Origin: Verrucomicrobiota bacterium
GTDB lineage: Bacteria; Verrucomicrobiota; Verrucomicrobiia; Verrucomicrobiales; DEV007
Length of the DNA: 39,573 nt
Direction of reading: 5' to 3'
Assembly (NCBI GenBank): GCA_024277195.1
Contig: JAJRVS010000395.1
Location: 1-39,573, forward strand
Part shown: positions 1-7,398 of the stretch, piece by piece
Layout: the number at the start of each line of letters is the position of its first letter
How positions within the stretch are numbered: the stretch's first letter is position 1
Program-made: the position numbers and the translations under genes
The notes under the pieces: model-generated
The model's input: the letters and a program-made list of their open reading frames with translations, nothing else
Database searches by the model: none
Told to the model about the DNA's origin: nothing

Positions 1-23
1 ATAAATCTGATTAGTTAGTTTTT

Positions 24-1271
24 TCACGCCTGCCACCACTCTCCATCCTCGTGCATCTCCACATTAGAAAAAAGCTTAGAATAGCGTTCGGGCATAAAGC
101 TGTGAATGGGAATAACCTTTTTAGCCTCGATCGCCAAGGCTAATCGCTTGAGATCTGCGGTGCTAGCATGACCCGAGGTATGAATGCTCTGCTTCTCAAT
201 CCCGTGCTTCTGCAACCACTCTTTAGTCGTATCGCAACTTCCTCTCTCCCAATAGCCTTCCCATTGGGAGTGGATGAATGAAGATCCGTTCAAACACGCT
301 CCTCGTTCGAGATCAGCCATGTGCAATGACCGAAAGAGCAAAGTCGCTTCCTTCGAAACCTCATGGAGTTCCTCAATATAAATGCGATTGGACTTGTGAC
401 GCTGCAACAAATCAAACCATTTTTCTCTTTTGATCTGAACTCGCTGCTTCTGCGGAACATACAGCGCAAGCTCCGGCCAGTCCGATTGCGGAATACTCTG
501 GTTACCCGTCGCCTCTAGGATCGCTGCGGCATAAAGATCGATCACAAGCCTCCTCCCCGTCCGCTTAGAAGCCCGCATGATGGAAACCACACGGTCGATG
601 TTTTGAGCTGAAGTCTGCACCATAGCCAACCCCTCGGTATCGGAAAACGCTTTCACCAACTGCTCTTCAACATCGCTTTCCGTCGGAAAGGCTCGGTCAT
701 CGGCAATCCTACCAATCGTAGTGCCCTCCAGAATCAAAGCGTCTATGTTTTTAGGCGGATTCAATATCAACTTTTCAAAAATCGAAGCCTTGCGACCATG
801 GGCACGGAAATCACCACTGTAAAAAAGACGCTTCCCACCCGCTTCAATCAAAAAAGCGTAAGAATCATATGCGGAATGATCAACCAGATACGGCGTAACA
901 CAAAAAGGCCCCACATCGAAACTCTGTCCTGATTGGTAATCCCATCCTCTTGAAAGCGAATAGGCTCCCTCCCGCATAAAGGGAGCCGCAGCTTTTAGAA
1001 TCCTACGAGCCGCCGCTCCCATGCCAACCGAGATATTACCCGATAGATGCGCAAGTAATCCAAAATGATCAATATGCGGATGCGAAACCAGAACTCCCAA
1101 CAAAGTCGGATCACCACCATCCAAACCTACAATTTCGGGTAGATATTTTTCGTGACTCTCTCTCGCGTCCAAGGGCAGACCGAAATCAAGCAGCAACCTC
1201 TGTCCGTCGCACTCTAGCTCCACACAGCTACCGCCGACCTCCTTACTTCCTCTATGAATACAAACACGCAT
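24..1271 (-). CDS. RNase J-like MBL-fold/beta-CASP metallo-hydrolase
   Basis: A predicted zinc-dependent nuclease of the metallo-beta-lactamase/beta-CASP superfamily, 415 residues. The MBL motif SHPHIDHFG gives H64, H66, D68 and H69. Further ligand candidates are H132 (VDHSA) and D154 (YSGDFR). The beta-CASP part shows an acidic motif A (ALILEGT, E182), motif B (HTSGHAS, H368) and motif C (VIPIHSF, H390), as in RNase J and mRNA 3'-end-processing-like enzymes. It is shorter than RNase J (about 550 residues) and lacks its C-terminal extension. The ATG lies 10 bp after the stop of the DnaE-like gene, so the two are probably co-transcribed. Alternatives are a ligase-associated DNA exonuclease or a stand-alone RNase; no ligase or helicase is nearby. 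The fold is confident. Whether the substrate is RNA or DNA is unknown. Confidence 0.85.
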   Translation of the reverse strand: MRVCIHRGSKEVGGSCVELECDGQRLLLDFGLPLDARESHEKYLPEIVGLDGGDPTLLGVLVSHPHIDHFGLLAHLSGNISVGMGAAARRILKAAAPFMREGAYSLSRGWDYQSGQSFDVGPFCVTPYLVDHSAYDSYAFLIEAGGKRLFYSGDFRAHGRKASIFEKLILNPPKNIDALILEGTTIGRIADDRAFPTESDVEEQLVKAFSDTEGLAMVQTSAQNIDRVVSIMRASKRTGRRLVIDLYAAAILEATGNQSIPQSDWPELALYVPQKQRVQIKREKWFDLLQRHKSNRIYIEELHEVSKEATLLFRSLHMADLERGACLNGSSFIHSQWEGYWERGSCDTTKEWLQKHGIEKQSIHTSGHASTADLKRLALAIEAKKVIPIHSFMPERYSKLFSNVEMHEDGEWWQA

Positions 1272-1281
1272 GATATTGGCT

Positions 1282-3720
1282 TTAACTCTCTTCCCTGCTT
1301 TCCCACGAAGCCTTATAAATACCCATGCGTTGAGCCTCCTCTAAAATGATCTCACGTTTTCCGTCCCAGCTCTCAGAGCGCAAGAGCGCTTCCACAAATT
1401 CACTGGGATAATGCGCCTTCAGATAGGCCGTCTGATAGCTGGTGATCCCGTAGGCTATACTGTGCGATTTATTTAATACCTTAACGGACAAACCTTCTAA
1501 CCAGCCAAATAGCTCCTTCGCTTTTTTCTTGGAAATTTGATTCGTCCTCGCGCAACCTTCAACAAACAATCTAAATTCCTGCTTTCCCGTGATTTGCTTT
1601 TTCGCCATAGACCGGCGCAGTAGATCAGCCGTTCCCAAGCTCAGCCCCGATAGCAAACTTATAGCTTTCAGCAACTGCTCCTGATATATAAGCAAGCCGT
1701 AAGTTTCAGAGCAAACCTGCTCCAGCAAGGGGTGCAAATACTCTATTTTTTTCTTTCCACACTTCCTTTCCATATAAACGTCGATCTGTTCCATCTGCGC
1801 TGGGCAATACATTGCGATCAAGTCGCTGATATCTTCTATTCGGCTCACCCCCATACGCTTGCAAAGACTCGATATTCCACCCGACTCCATTTGGGGAACC
1901 CCAACCGTTTCACCCTGTTTAAATAGATCAAACGTAGATTTGTCCCTCAGATCAATCGTATCAATTTGGAAATCCGACTCTCGTTCCCGAATCAATTCCT
2001 CCGCATCTGCAATCACCGTCAAAGTTTTCAAACCTAGAAGATTCATCTTCAATAGTCCCAATTCAACCAAGGAGCCCATGGCATACTGAGTCACCAATTC
2101 CCCTTCGTGTCCACGGGTCAGCGGAATGTAATCCGATAAATCCCTGCCACTGATGACGATGCCTGCCGCGTGAATCCCTCTCCCACGCTGCATACCTTCA
2201 AGAAACTTCGCATAATCCCAAACCTGCTTGCTGACGACTTCTGTATCGAGCGCCTCCTTTAGCTTAGAATTTTTCTTTACCGCTATCTCAAGAGTAATGT
2301 TCAGCTCATTAGGAATCATTCTGGCTAGACGGCCCCCATCGTCGTAGCTCAGCCCCAACACTCTCGCCACATCGCGCACCACGCTTTTCGCTCCAAGGGT
2401 GCCGAAAGTTGCAACATGGGAAACCGCATATTCACCGTATTTCTGGCGTAGGTATTCAATCACTTCATCTCTCCTTACCTGACAAAGATCGATATCAATA
2501 TCCGGCGGAGAAACACGCTCGGGATTTAGGAAATTTTCAAAAACCAAACCAAAGCGTAGCGGGCAAACATCGGTGATTCCAAGAACATAATTCACCAGAG
2601 ATCCCGCAGCTGATCCGCGTCCGGGGCCAACAGGAATGCCATTTCCTCTCGCCCACTTGATCGCATCCTGGATGATGAGAAAATAGGACTCAAATATCAT
2701 CTCCTCTATGACCTCTATCTCATAATCAAGACGCGCTTTAAGTTCCGCGTCTGTATCTACCCTATCTCCATATCGAACTCGCAGTCCATCATTGCACAGT
2801 TTGCGAAAATACGCCTTCCGACTCAATTTGTGTGGAGGATCAAACTTTGGATATTTGGCCGAACTCATCGGATCAAGATCCATGCTAACCTCACAGCGTT
2901 CCGCAATAGCTACTGTATTGTGAATGGCTTCCGGCAATTCCTGAAACAAGTCACTCATTTCCTCACTTGTCTTGAAGTAGGTCTCCGGTGAATAACGCAC
3001 CCTGCGCTCATTACTTTGCAGCTCTCCCTCTCCAATGCAGACCAGCACATCATGCGCCTCATGATCACTCCGATCAAGAAAATGCACGTCATTTGCTGCT
3101 ACCAGTCCCAGATCAAACTCCTTGCCGAATTTGATCATCTGTTGGGCGCAAACATGCTGCTGCCTCAGACCGTGATCATGAATCTCAAGAAAAAAGTTTT
3201 CCCTCCCAAAAATTTCAGTAAATTCTTCCAGACTTTCCCGAGCTGCATCTATTTGCTCCTGCAATATTAACTGGTTAATCTCACCATTGATACTACCGCT
3301 CAAGCAGATCAATCCCTCAGAGTGTTCAGCCAGCAACTCCTTGTCAATACAAGCTTTGTGATCGCCCCCATCCAGATGAGCCCTGCTTACGAGTTTTATT
3401 AGATTATGCCAACCCTTGTTGTTCTGCGCCAGCAGGGTGAGGTGAGAATTCCTGCAACTTTCCAGAGCAGTTTTACCATCCTTTAATCTCACACCAGGAG
3501 AAGTCAGACTAAGTTCGCAACCGAGAATAGGCTTGATCCCCGCTTGAATGGCTTCTTTATAAAATTCAATAGCTCCAAAGAGATTCCCCTGATCCGTCAA
3601 CCCCACCGCCGACATCTTACAGCACTCTGCTTTCTGCATGAGTTGTTTTATTCTCACGGCACTGCCGAGCAGCGAATATTCAGTGTGGAGATGCAAATGA
3701 ATGAATGAATCAGATGACAT
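1282..3720 (-). CDS. C-terminally short DnaE-like (Pol III alpha) protein with altered active site
   Basis: A paralogue of the replicative DNA polymerase III alpha subunit, 812 residues against about 1160 in standard DnaE. The order is PHP domain (H10/H12 in HLHTEYS), palm (VGPGRGSAAGSLV and PDIDIDLC, with D407 and D409), and fingers (LLIYQEQ, GTADLLRRSMAKK, LNKSHSIAYGITSYQTAYLKAHYP). It stops right after the EAQRMGI segment, so the HhH, OB and tau-binding regions are absent. The residue expected to be the third catalytic aspartate (E. coli D555, in KFDFLGL) is N560 here (KMNLLGL, codon 2041-2043). Several PHP ligands also differ: LLDG reads LLGS, TDHG reads TDQG, and SGC reads SGS. The start is ATG 3720, which puts the PHP motif at the usual N-terminal place; the frame is open further up to a TTG at 3828. 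It may be inactive as a polymerase and act structurally, or be a DnaE2/ImuC-like relic. No imuA or imuB is nearby. Confidence 0.85.
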   Translation of the reverse strand: MSSDSFIHLHLHTEYSLLGSAVRIKQLMQKAECCKMSAVGLTDQGNLFGAIEFYKEAIQAGIKPILGCELSLTSPGVRLKDGKTALESCRNSHLTLLAQNNKGWHNLIKLVSRAHLDGGDHKACIDKELLAEHSEGLICLSGSINGEINQLILQEQIDAARESLEEFTEIFGRENFFLEIHDHGLRQQHVCAQQMIKFGKEFDLGLVAANDVHFLDRSDHEAHDVLVCIGEGELQSNERRVRYSPETYFKTSEEMSDLFQELPEAIHNTVAIAERCEVSMDLDPMSSAKYPKFDPPHKLSRKAYFRKLCNDGLRVRYGDRVDTDAELKARLDYEIEVIEEMIFESYFLIIQDAIKWARGNGIPVGPGRGSAAGSLVNYVLGITDVCPLRFGLVFENFLNPERVSPPDIDIDLCQVRRDEVIEYLRQKYGEYAVSHVATFGTLGAKSVVRDVARVLGLSYDDGGRLARMIPNELNITLEIAVKKNSKLKEALDTEVVSKQVWDYAKFLEGMQRGRGIHAAGIVISGRDLSDYIPLTRGHEGELVTQYAMGSLVELGLLKMNLLGLKTLTVIADAEELIRERESDFQIDTIDLRDKSTFDLFKQGETVGVPQMESGGISSLCKRMGVSRIEDISDLIAMYCPAQMEQIDVYMERKCGKKKIEYLHPLLEQVCSETYGLLIYQEQLLKAISLLSGLSLGTADLLRRSMAKKQITGKQEFRLFVEGCARTNQISKKKAKELFGWLEGLSVKVLNKSHSIAYGITSYQTAYLKAHYPSEFVEALLRSESWDGKREIILEEAQRMGIYKASWESREES

Positions 3721-3855
3721 AGAGTTTTTCCCGCTTTGAAGTGCTGACTCAATTGCCAACAAACATGGATTGGAGCAAAGCTCCCATTCCAACTCAATCA
3801 GGAAAGCACAAACCAAAAAGTTACACAAGCTTTATTTATGTTATTTTTATGGGTC

Positions 3856-3869
3856 ACATAAATTTATGT
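3856..3869. promoter_or_regulatory. Perfect 14-bp palindrome upstream of the DnaE-like gene (candidate operator)
   Basis: ACATAAATTTATGT is a perfect palindrome in the AT-rich gap before the DnaE-like gene. The half-site TTTATGTTA recurs as a direct copy about 30 bp nearer that gene (around 3835-3845). It does not match the TGTTC-N4-GAACA LexA motif reported for Verrucomicrobia. A role as a repressor site is inference. Confidence 0.35.
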
Positions 3870-3939
3870 TAAATATAATCCGTGAGCTATTTGAAATTAC
3901 TGTTATTCAGCAGTGTGCGCGGCGGCTAAATGTCAGCCC

Positions 3940-4269
3940 CTAGCGCCCAATCAACCAGCCACTACTTTTTTTCGGCAACAAAGCTTGAACCAGAACCTTA
4001 TGCTCCTCGGATAAAATACTGATCAGCCCTTCTTCCATACGTCTTGGGGCAATAAACCAAGTAGGCAGGCCGCGTGACTGCGGTGTTCCCAGAGGACTCC
4101 CTTTGTGTCCATTCCACCTCATCGCAAGAACAGGCTTACCCATCCAATTCCCAATGGCAATCGCAACGCGGTCACCAAACTCGTCCGGTTGATCCCCCTC
4201 TTCCAAGACTTTGATCAAAGCCCAGTGCTTTCGCGGAGACACAACATCTTCTGGTTTGGTATAGCTCAT
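3940..4269 (-). CDS. Conserved hypothetical protein with GTPQSRGLPTWF signature
   Basis: A small soluble protein of 109 residues from ATG 4269; a GTG at 4314 would add 15 residues. I recognise the overall pattern, an N-terminal HWALIKVL, a central VLAMRWNGHKGSPLG and the signature TPQSRGLPTWFIAPRRM, as that of a widespread uncharacterised bacterial family. No catalytic motif, signal peptide or membrane segment is visible. It is co-oriented with the DnaE-like gene but separated from it by about 220 bp containing a palindrome, so co-transcription is uncertain. No function is proposed. Confidence 0.65.
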   Translation of the reverse strand: MSYTKPEDVVSPRKHWALIKVLEEGDQPDEFGDRVAIAIGNWMGKPVLAMRWNGHKGSPLGTPQSRGLPTWFIAPRRMEEGLISILSEEHKVLVQALLPKKSSGWLIGR

Positions 4270-4314
4270 ATAATAGTACAGGTGAATCACACAATATCTC
4301 AATATAGCCTCCAC

Positions 4315-4587
4315 GAAAGCTTTTCATTTCCTATTTTTTGACTCCAAAATTTCCGTATCACTTTCCATTTCAGTCATTCTCCGCCCACTACCACATAGTC
4401 AAACCTCCGCCTACAATCAGATATCGAACCTGATTGCTTTCGAGTCATCTTATAACCTCACGAGAATCTTGATTCGATCTCTCCACCTTTCGCAAATGAC
4501 TCGGGAACAAGGATATCAACAAAATGGGGCTCCATTTTGGAGTGCGCGCGGCTCGACGCCGCTTTTCCGCACCTTGACGCACATCCT
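4315..4587. other. Intergenic region with two hairpins, no gene
   Basis: There is no convincing gene between the conserved hypothetical and ychJ. The short ORFs here lack any family signature. Two hairpins sit close together. CAAAATGG/CCATTTTG has an 8-bp stem and a 4-nt loop (4520-4539). GCGGC/GCCGC has a 5-bp stem (4548-4562). Their position just downstream of ychJ and their spacing suggest a REP-like element or a transcription end, but there is no clean T-run. Confidence 0.5.
4520..4562. repeat. Paired hairpins, REP-like element
   Basis: Two adjacent inverted repeats occupy the gap after ychJ: an 8-bp stem at 4520-4539 and a GC-rich 5-bp stem at 4548-4562 within GCGCGCGGCTCGACGCCGC. The GC-rich motif stands out from its AT-richer surroundings. 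Assignment to a dispersed repeat family is inference and needs a genome-wide copy count. Confidence 0.4.
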
Positions 4588-5022
4588 TCACCCCTTCCCG
4601 TCCAAATACTTCCACGCCCCTTTATGCCGCCGGAAGCGAGAACACTCATGCAATTCATACGCCTCGCCCTCAACATAATAATCCGCCACGAATTCGACCT
4701 TCCCCTTCTTGTCCTCTTTGCCCCCCTTCGATGTAGCTACGAGGTTTAAAAACTTCCACTTGACCTGATCAATCGTTTTCTCCAACTCTTCCCATAAATT
4801 AGCTTCCCTGGTTTTTGGGTGAGTGGTCTCCACCAGGTAATCCACATTGCGGAAAAAGTAAGCACTGTAACGCGAGCGCATCAACTGCTCCGCCGTCTCC
4901 GGCTTAGCCTTGCCATGATGAAAGGGCATACAACACTCCTTATAACTCATCCTACTCTTACACGGACACAAAGATTCCTCCCGCTCCCTAGGTATCCAAT
5001 CCGGATCATCTCTATCATTCAT
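4588..5022 (-). CDS. ychJ: YchJ family protein with N-terminal SEC-C zinc motif
   Basis: A 144-residue protein of the YchJ/UPF0225 family, whose function is not established. The N-terminus holds the SEC-C-type metal motif: C19-P-C21, then C30-C31 (LCPCKSRMSYKECCMPFHHG). The family segment AEQLMRSRYSAYFFRNVDYLVETTHP follows, and the C-terminal half (FVADYYVEGEAYELHECSRFRRHKGAWKYLDG) has an NTF2-like look. The ATG overlaps the 3' end of rsgA by 8 bp, so the two are translationally coupled. The family is confident; no molecular role is claimed. Confidence 0.85.
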   Translation of the reverse strand: MNDRDDPDWIPREREESLCPCKSRMSYKECCMPFHHGKAKPETAEQLMRSRYSAYFFRNVDYLVETTHPKTREANLWEELEKTIDQVKWKFLNLVATSKGGKEDKKGKVEFVADYYVEGEAYELHECSRFRRHKGAWKYLDGKG

Positions 5023-6142
5023 AACTCTTCATTTTATTCGGATCCAAATCCCGATCCAAGTCAATACGATCACCCAAATTTCTAGCCTTAATCCTGTGAT
5101 CTCTCTTCGCTCTTCGCTCGACATTCATCTGCCCCCGCTTACGTCGCTCACTCAGCTTAGCAATTTCTTCATCCAGCTTCAAAAAACTCTCAAACCTCCC
5201 CACATCAAGCTCACCACCCTGCACCGCCTCGCGAATAGCACATCCCTTATCATTGCCATGTTTGCAATCATGAAATTTACACCGCATCGCCAACTCCTCA
5301 ACATCCTTGAACTGCTCCCGCAACGTCGCTTCATCCGTCCACATGTGAACCTCCCGAATCCCTGGATTATCGATCAAAATCCCCCCGCCCCGCAAAACCA
5401 TCAACTCCCTCGCCGTCGTCGTATGCCTTCCCTTGCCCGACACCTCGTTCACCTCCGCCGTTATCTGCCACTCTTCACCCCCCAACAACTGATTCACCAA
5501 GCTCGACTTGCCCACCCCACTCGACCCTACCAAAGTTCCTGTGACCCCTTTCTGTAGATAAGTCCTAATCACCTCCACCCCCTCCGCATTCACCGCCGTG
5601 GTGATATGCACATCCACCTCCGCACTCAGCTCCCGAATCGCCGACGCCGCCGCCTCATTTTGTTCTGTAGGAAAAAGATCCGACTTGTTAACCAAAACCA
5701 CCAACTTAGATCCACTACGCGCTGCCAACGCAATGTAGCGCTCCATCCTTCGCAGATTAAAGTCCGTAGCCGCGTCCGTCACCACAATCACCACATCCGC
5801 ATTCGCCGCGATCACCTGCTCCGCAGAAGTTTTGCCCGGTGCCTTGCGCGAAAAACAGGTCTGTCGCGACAGCCGCTCGCGGATCACCGGTTCGTCCTGG
5901 TCACTGCCGATGTCGATCGCCACCCAATCCCCCACCGCCGGCAGCGCCGCATCATTTTTTGCTCGATGGTACACGTCACCGCTCATCACCACCTCCAACT
6001 CCTCTCCGCCATCGAGCAGCGCACCGTAAGTGATTTTGTTATCACGAATCAGCCGCGCAGGCTTCCAGCTTTTTTTATAAGAGGACTGAAACTCCGCTTC
6101 AAAAGCATCGTTCCAACCCAGATCTGCTAGTGATAATGACAT
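5015..6142 (-). CDS. rsgA: Ribosome small-subunit-dependent GTPase RsgA
   Basis: A circularly permuted GTPase that checks and matures the 30S ribosomal subunit, 375 residues from ATG 6142. An N-terminal OB-fold (about 25-95) precedes the G domain. The G motifs come in permuted order: G4 NKSD (152-155), G1 GSSGVGKS (206-213), G3 DNPG (258-261). The C-terminal zinc finger has C288, C293, H295 and C301 in the family spacing. The frame is open upstream to 6250, but that part overlaps the doc gene and looks non-coding; the ATG at 6142 lies 5 bp after the doc stop. It therefore appears to be read through from the antitoxin-toxin pair, an unusual position for a housekeeping GTPase. It is coupled downstream to ychJ. 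Confidence 0.95.
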   Translation of the reverse strand: MSLSLADLGWNDAFEAEFQSSYKKSWKPARLIRDNKITYGALLDGGEELEVVMSGDVYHRAKNDAALPAVGDWVAIDIGSDQDEPVIRERLSRQTCFSRKAPGKTSAEQVIAANADVVIVVTDAATDFNLRRMERYIALAARSGSKLVVLVNKSDLFPTEQNEAAASAIRELSAEVDVHITTAVNAEGVEVIRTYLQKGVTGTLVGSSGVGKSSLVNQLLGGEEWQITAEVNEVSGKGRHTTTARELMVLRGGGILIDNPGIREVHMWTDEATLREQFKDVEELAMRCKFHDCKHGNDKGCAIREAVQGGELDVGRFESFLKLDEEIAKLSERRKRGQMNVERRAKRDHRIKARNLGDRIDLDRDLDPNKMKSYE

Positions 6143-6147
6143 AAAAA

Positions 6148-6564
6148 TTAAAAGCTTACCCCCCCCTCCGCAATTAAGCCGCGCAGACGCTCCGTGCTTT
6201 CCCCGCGCTGCAATTTTCCCGCCGCAACATCCAATGTGAGTTTTTCCCATTGATCACTATCAGGACATGGAATCATTCCATTCAGACGCAGAAAAACCAA
6301 ACACGCACCCAATGCCACCCGCTTATTACCATCCACAAAAGCATGATTGCTGCAGAGAAAATACAAATACGCCGCCGCGAGATCGATCAAATCCTCATAA
6401 GTTGATCGCCCACCAAAAGTAGCTTGCGGAGCCGCCACTGCGGATTCCAGCAAGTCGAGCGAACCCAGACCTGGGCTGCCACCGAATTTATCAATCGCCG
6501 CCTGATGAATCTCCAGAACGATATCAATCGTCAGATGAAAACATTGATTAGCATTTTTTTTCAT
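6148..6564 (-). CDS. doc: Death-on-curing (Doc) family toxin, Fic fold
   Basis: A toxin of the Fic/Doc superfamily; the studied family member inactivates EF-Tu by phosphorylation. The Fic motif HAFVDGNKR lies at about residues 74-82 counted from ATG 6564, in the Doc-like form with Lys-Arg at its end. The conserved segments GLGSLDLLESAVAAPQATFGG and EDLIDLAAAYLYFL precede it. A TTG at 6576 overlapping the antitoxin stop (TTGA) would add four residues and is an alternative start. The partner immediately upstream is an AbrB-type protein, not Phd. The pair runs directly into rsgA, 5 bp downstream. Confidence 0.88.
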   Translation of the reverse strand: MKKNANQCFHLTIDIVLEIHQAAIDKFGGSPGLGSLDLLESAVAAPQATFGGRSTYEDLIDLAAAYLYFLCSNHAFVDGNKRVALGACLVFLRLNGMIPCPDSDQWEKLTLDVAAGKLQRGESTERLRGLIAEGGVSF

Positions 6565-6572
6565 GCCAAATA

Positions 6573-6803
6573 TCAAGCCAAACGTTTCATCGTTTTTGCA
6601 TAGTCGGTCATGGTCGTTTCGATCAGATCACTCACCGTTTTTTTATTGGGGAAATCATCCTCGACTGGCGTGATCGTAATCGTCCCCCCTGAGTGCACCT
6701 CAAGGTTCACTTTGTCACCGACATTCAACTTCGCCAGCTTCAACAAAGCCGAATCAAAGATGATTCCCTGTGAATTCCCCACTTTCGCAATGGTTTTGAT
6801 CAT
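6573..6803 (-). CDS. AbrB/MazE-type antitoxin
   Basis: A 76-residue protein with a swapped-hairpin AbrB/SpoVT DNA-binding domain at the N-terminus (TIAKVGNSQGIIFDSALLKLAKLNVGDKVNLEV, about residues 4-38). A short C-terminal tail (about 50-76) would bind and neutralise the toxin. It is the probable antitoxin of the Doc toxin; its stop lies at or within a few bases of the toxin start. A candidate promoter sits directly upstream. Such proteins usually repress their own operon, which is inference here. Confidence 0.85.
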   Translation of the reverse strand: MIKTIAKVGNSQGIIFDSALLKLAKLNVGDKVNLEVHSGGTITITPVEDDFPNKKTVSDLIETTMTDYAKTMKRLA

Positions 6804-6808
6804 AGGTA

Positions 6809-6836
6809 AAACTACGTATTACATCAATCCTGTCAA
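6809..6836 (-). promoter_or_regulatory. Candidate promoter of the AbrB-doc(-rsgA) operon
   Basis: On the minus strand a perfect -35 TTGACA (6836-6831) is followed after 16 bp by TAGTTT (6814-6809), a weak -10. With normal spacing transcription would begin at or next to the antitoxin ATG (6803). That would give a leaderless or nearly leaderless mRNA; no Shine-Dalgarno sequence is present in the gap. Confidence 0.35.
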
Positions 6837-6941
6837 GCTCAGCCTATCAGCGAAACAGGCATTTCCCGTGGTTAAGTAAGGACCCGTCATCAAGCAACGT
6901 ACCTAATCAATGCTCTTATTATCGTCATTTGCTTCCCCCGA

Positions 6942-7163
6942 TCAATACTCATCAAAAGCAATATCCCCTTTGACCAGCAAATACATCGTCAGCAAGGCAA
7001 TCAGAACCAGCCACAAATGCGGTAATCCTGTGTATAAAGGAATGACAACAAACCCAACTATAATCAGCAAGTAACAAACCCCCACAGCCAAGCGCGCGCC
7101 ATTTCTATACGCCGCCCCCGAAGCCAGTAAAAATAAACCAATAAGAACAGCGATCACAATCAT
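6942..7163 (-). CDS. Small hydrophobic membrane protein, unknown
   Basis: A 73-residue protein made almost entirely of hydrophobic segments: residues 1-18, about 26-45 and about 48-65. It ends in a short acidic tail (GDIAFDEY). The ATG is at 7163. I do not recognise the family. It stands alone between the AbrB-doc unit (promoter side) and the divergent AAA+ cassette, just left of the first 30-bp repeat. A membrane location is well supported by composition. Whether it belongs to either neighbour is unknown. Confidence 0.55.
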   Translation of the reverse strand: MIVIAVLIGLFLLASGAAYRNGARLAVGVCYLLIIVGFVVIPLYTGLPHLWLVLIALLTMYLLVKGDIAFDEY

Positions 7164-7198
7164 GCCTCATTGATAACCCCTCCCCCCGCCTGCCGGCC

Positions 7199-7228
7199 AT
7201 TACAAGAATCCCCCTTGTTTGTAATCCC
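7199..7228 (+). repeat. 30-bp repeat, left copy (flanks the AAA-WYL-DUF2779 block)
   Basis: This copy matches 12811-12840 at 28 of 30 positions in the same orientation; the differences are C/A at repeat base 14 and T/C at base 24. It contains a perfect 7-bp inverted repeat (ATTACAA/TTGTAAT) with a nested ACAAG/CTTGT. It lies between the small membrane protein and the AAA+ gene. Confidence 0.75.
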
Positions 7229-7323
7229 ATTTCAAACTCACCTCTCCGTGGGCAGCGGGTGCAGGACAAAATAGTTAGACATTATTTATTAAAAGCTACC
7301 TTATCACACACCAACATCATTAC

Positions 7324-7336
7324 GCCCTTTCAGGGC
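7324..7336. repeat. Small GCCCT/AGGGC hairpin, REP-like
   Basis: GCCCT-TTC-AGGGC forms a perfect 5-bp stem upstream of the AAA+ gene. It resembles the hairpins AGCCC-AAA-GGGCT and CCCCGGAC-AAC-GTCCGGGG found at 35492-35536. It may be a short REP-type element; regulatory use is unproven. Confidence 0.4.
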
Positions 7337-7398
7337 TGGCAATAAAAAACAATCCAACCCCTCCCACTTTTCGAGTCAACACTACTGCTCACTTTTAA

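Noticed and set aside
3829-3939. LexA (SOS) box before the DnaE-like gene
   Set aside because: No TGTTC-N4-GAACA match; the palindrome found has a different sequence.
4458-4749. Short ORFs in the gap between the conserved hypothetical and ychJ
   Set aside because: They lie over hairpins and the ychJ 3' end and have no recognisable motif.
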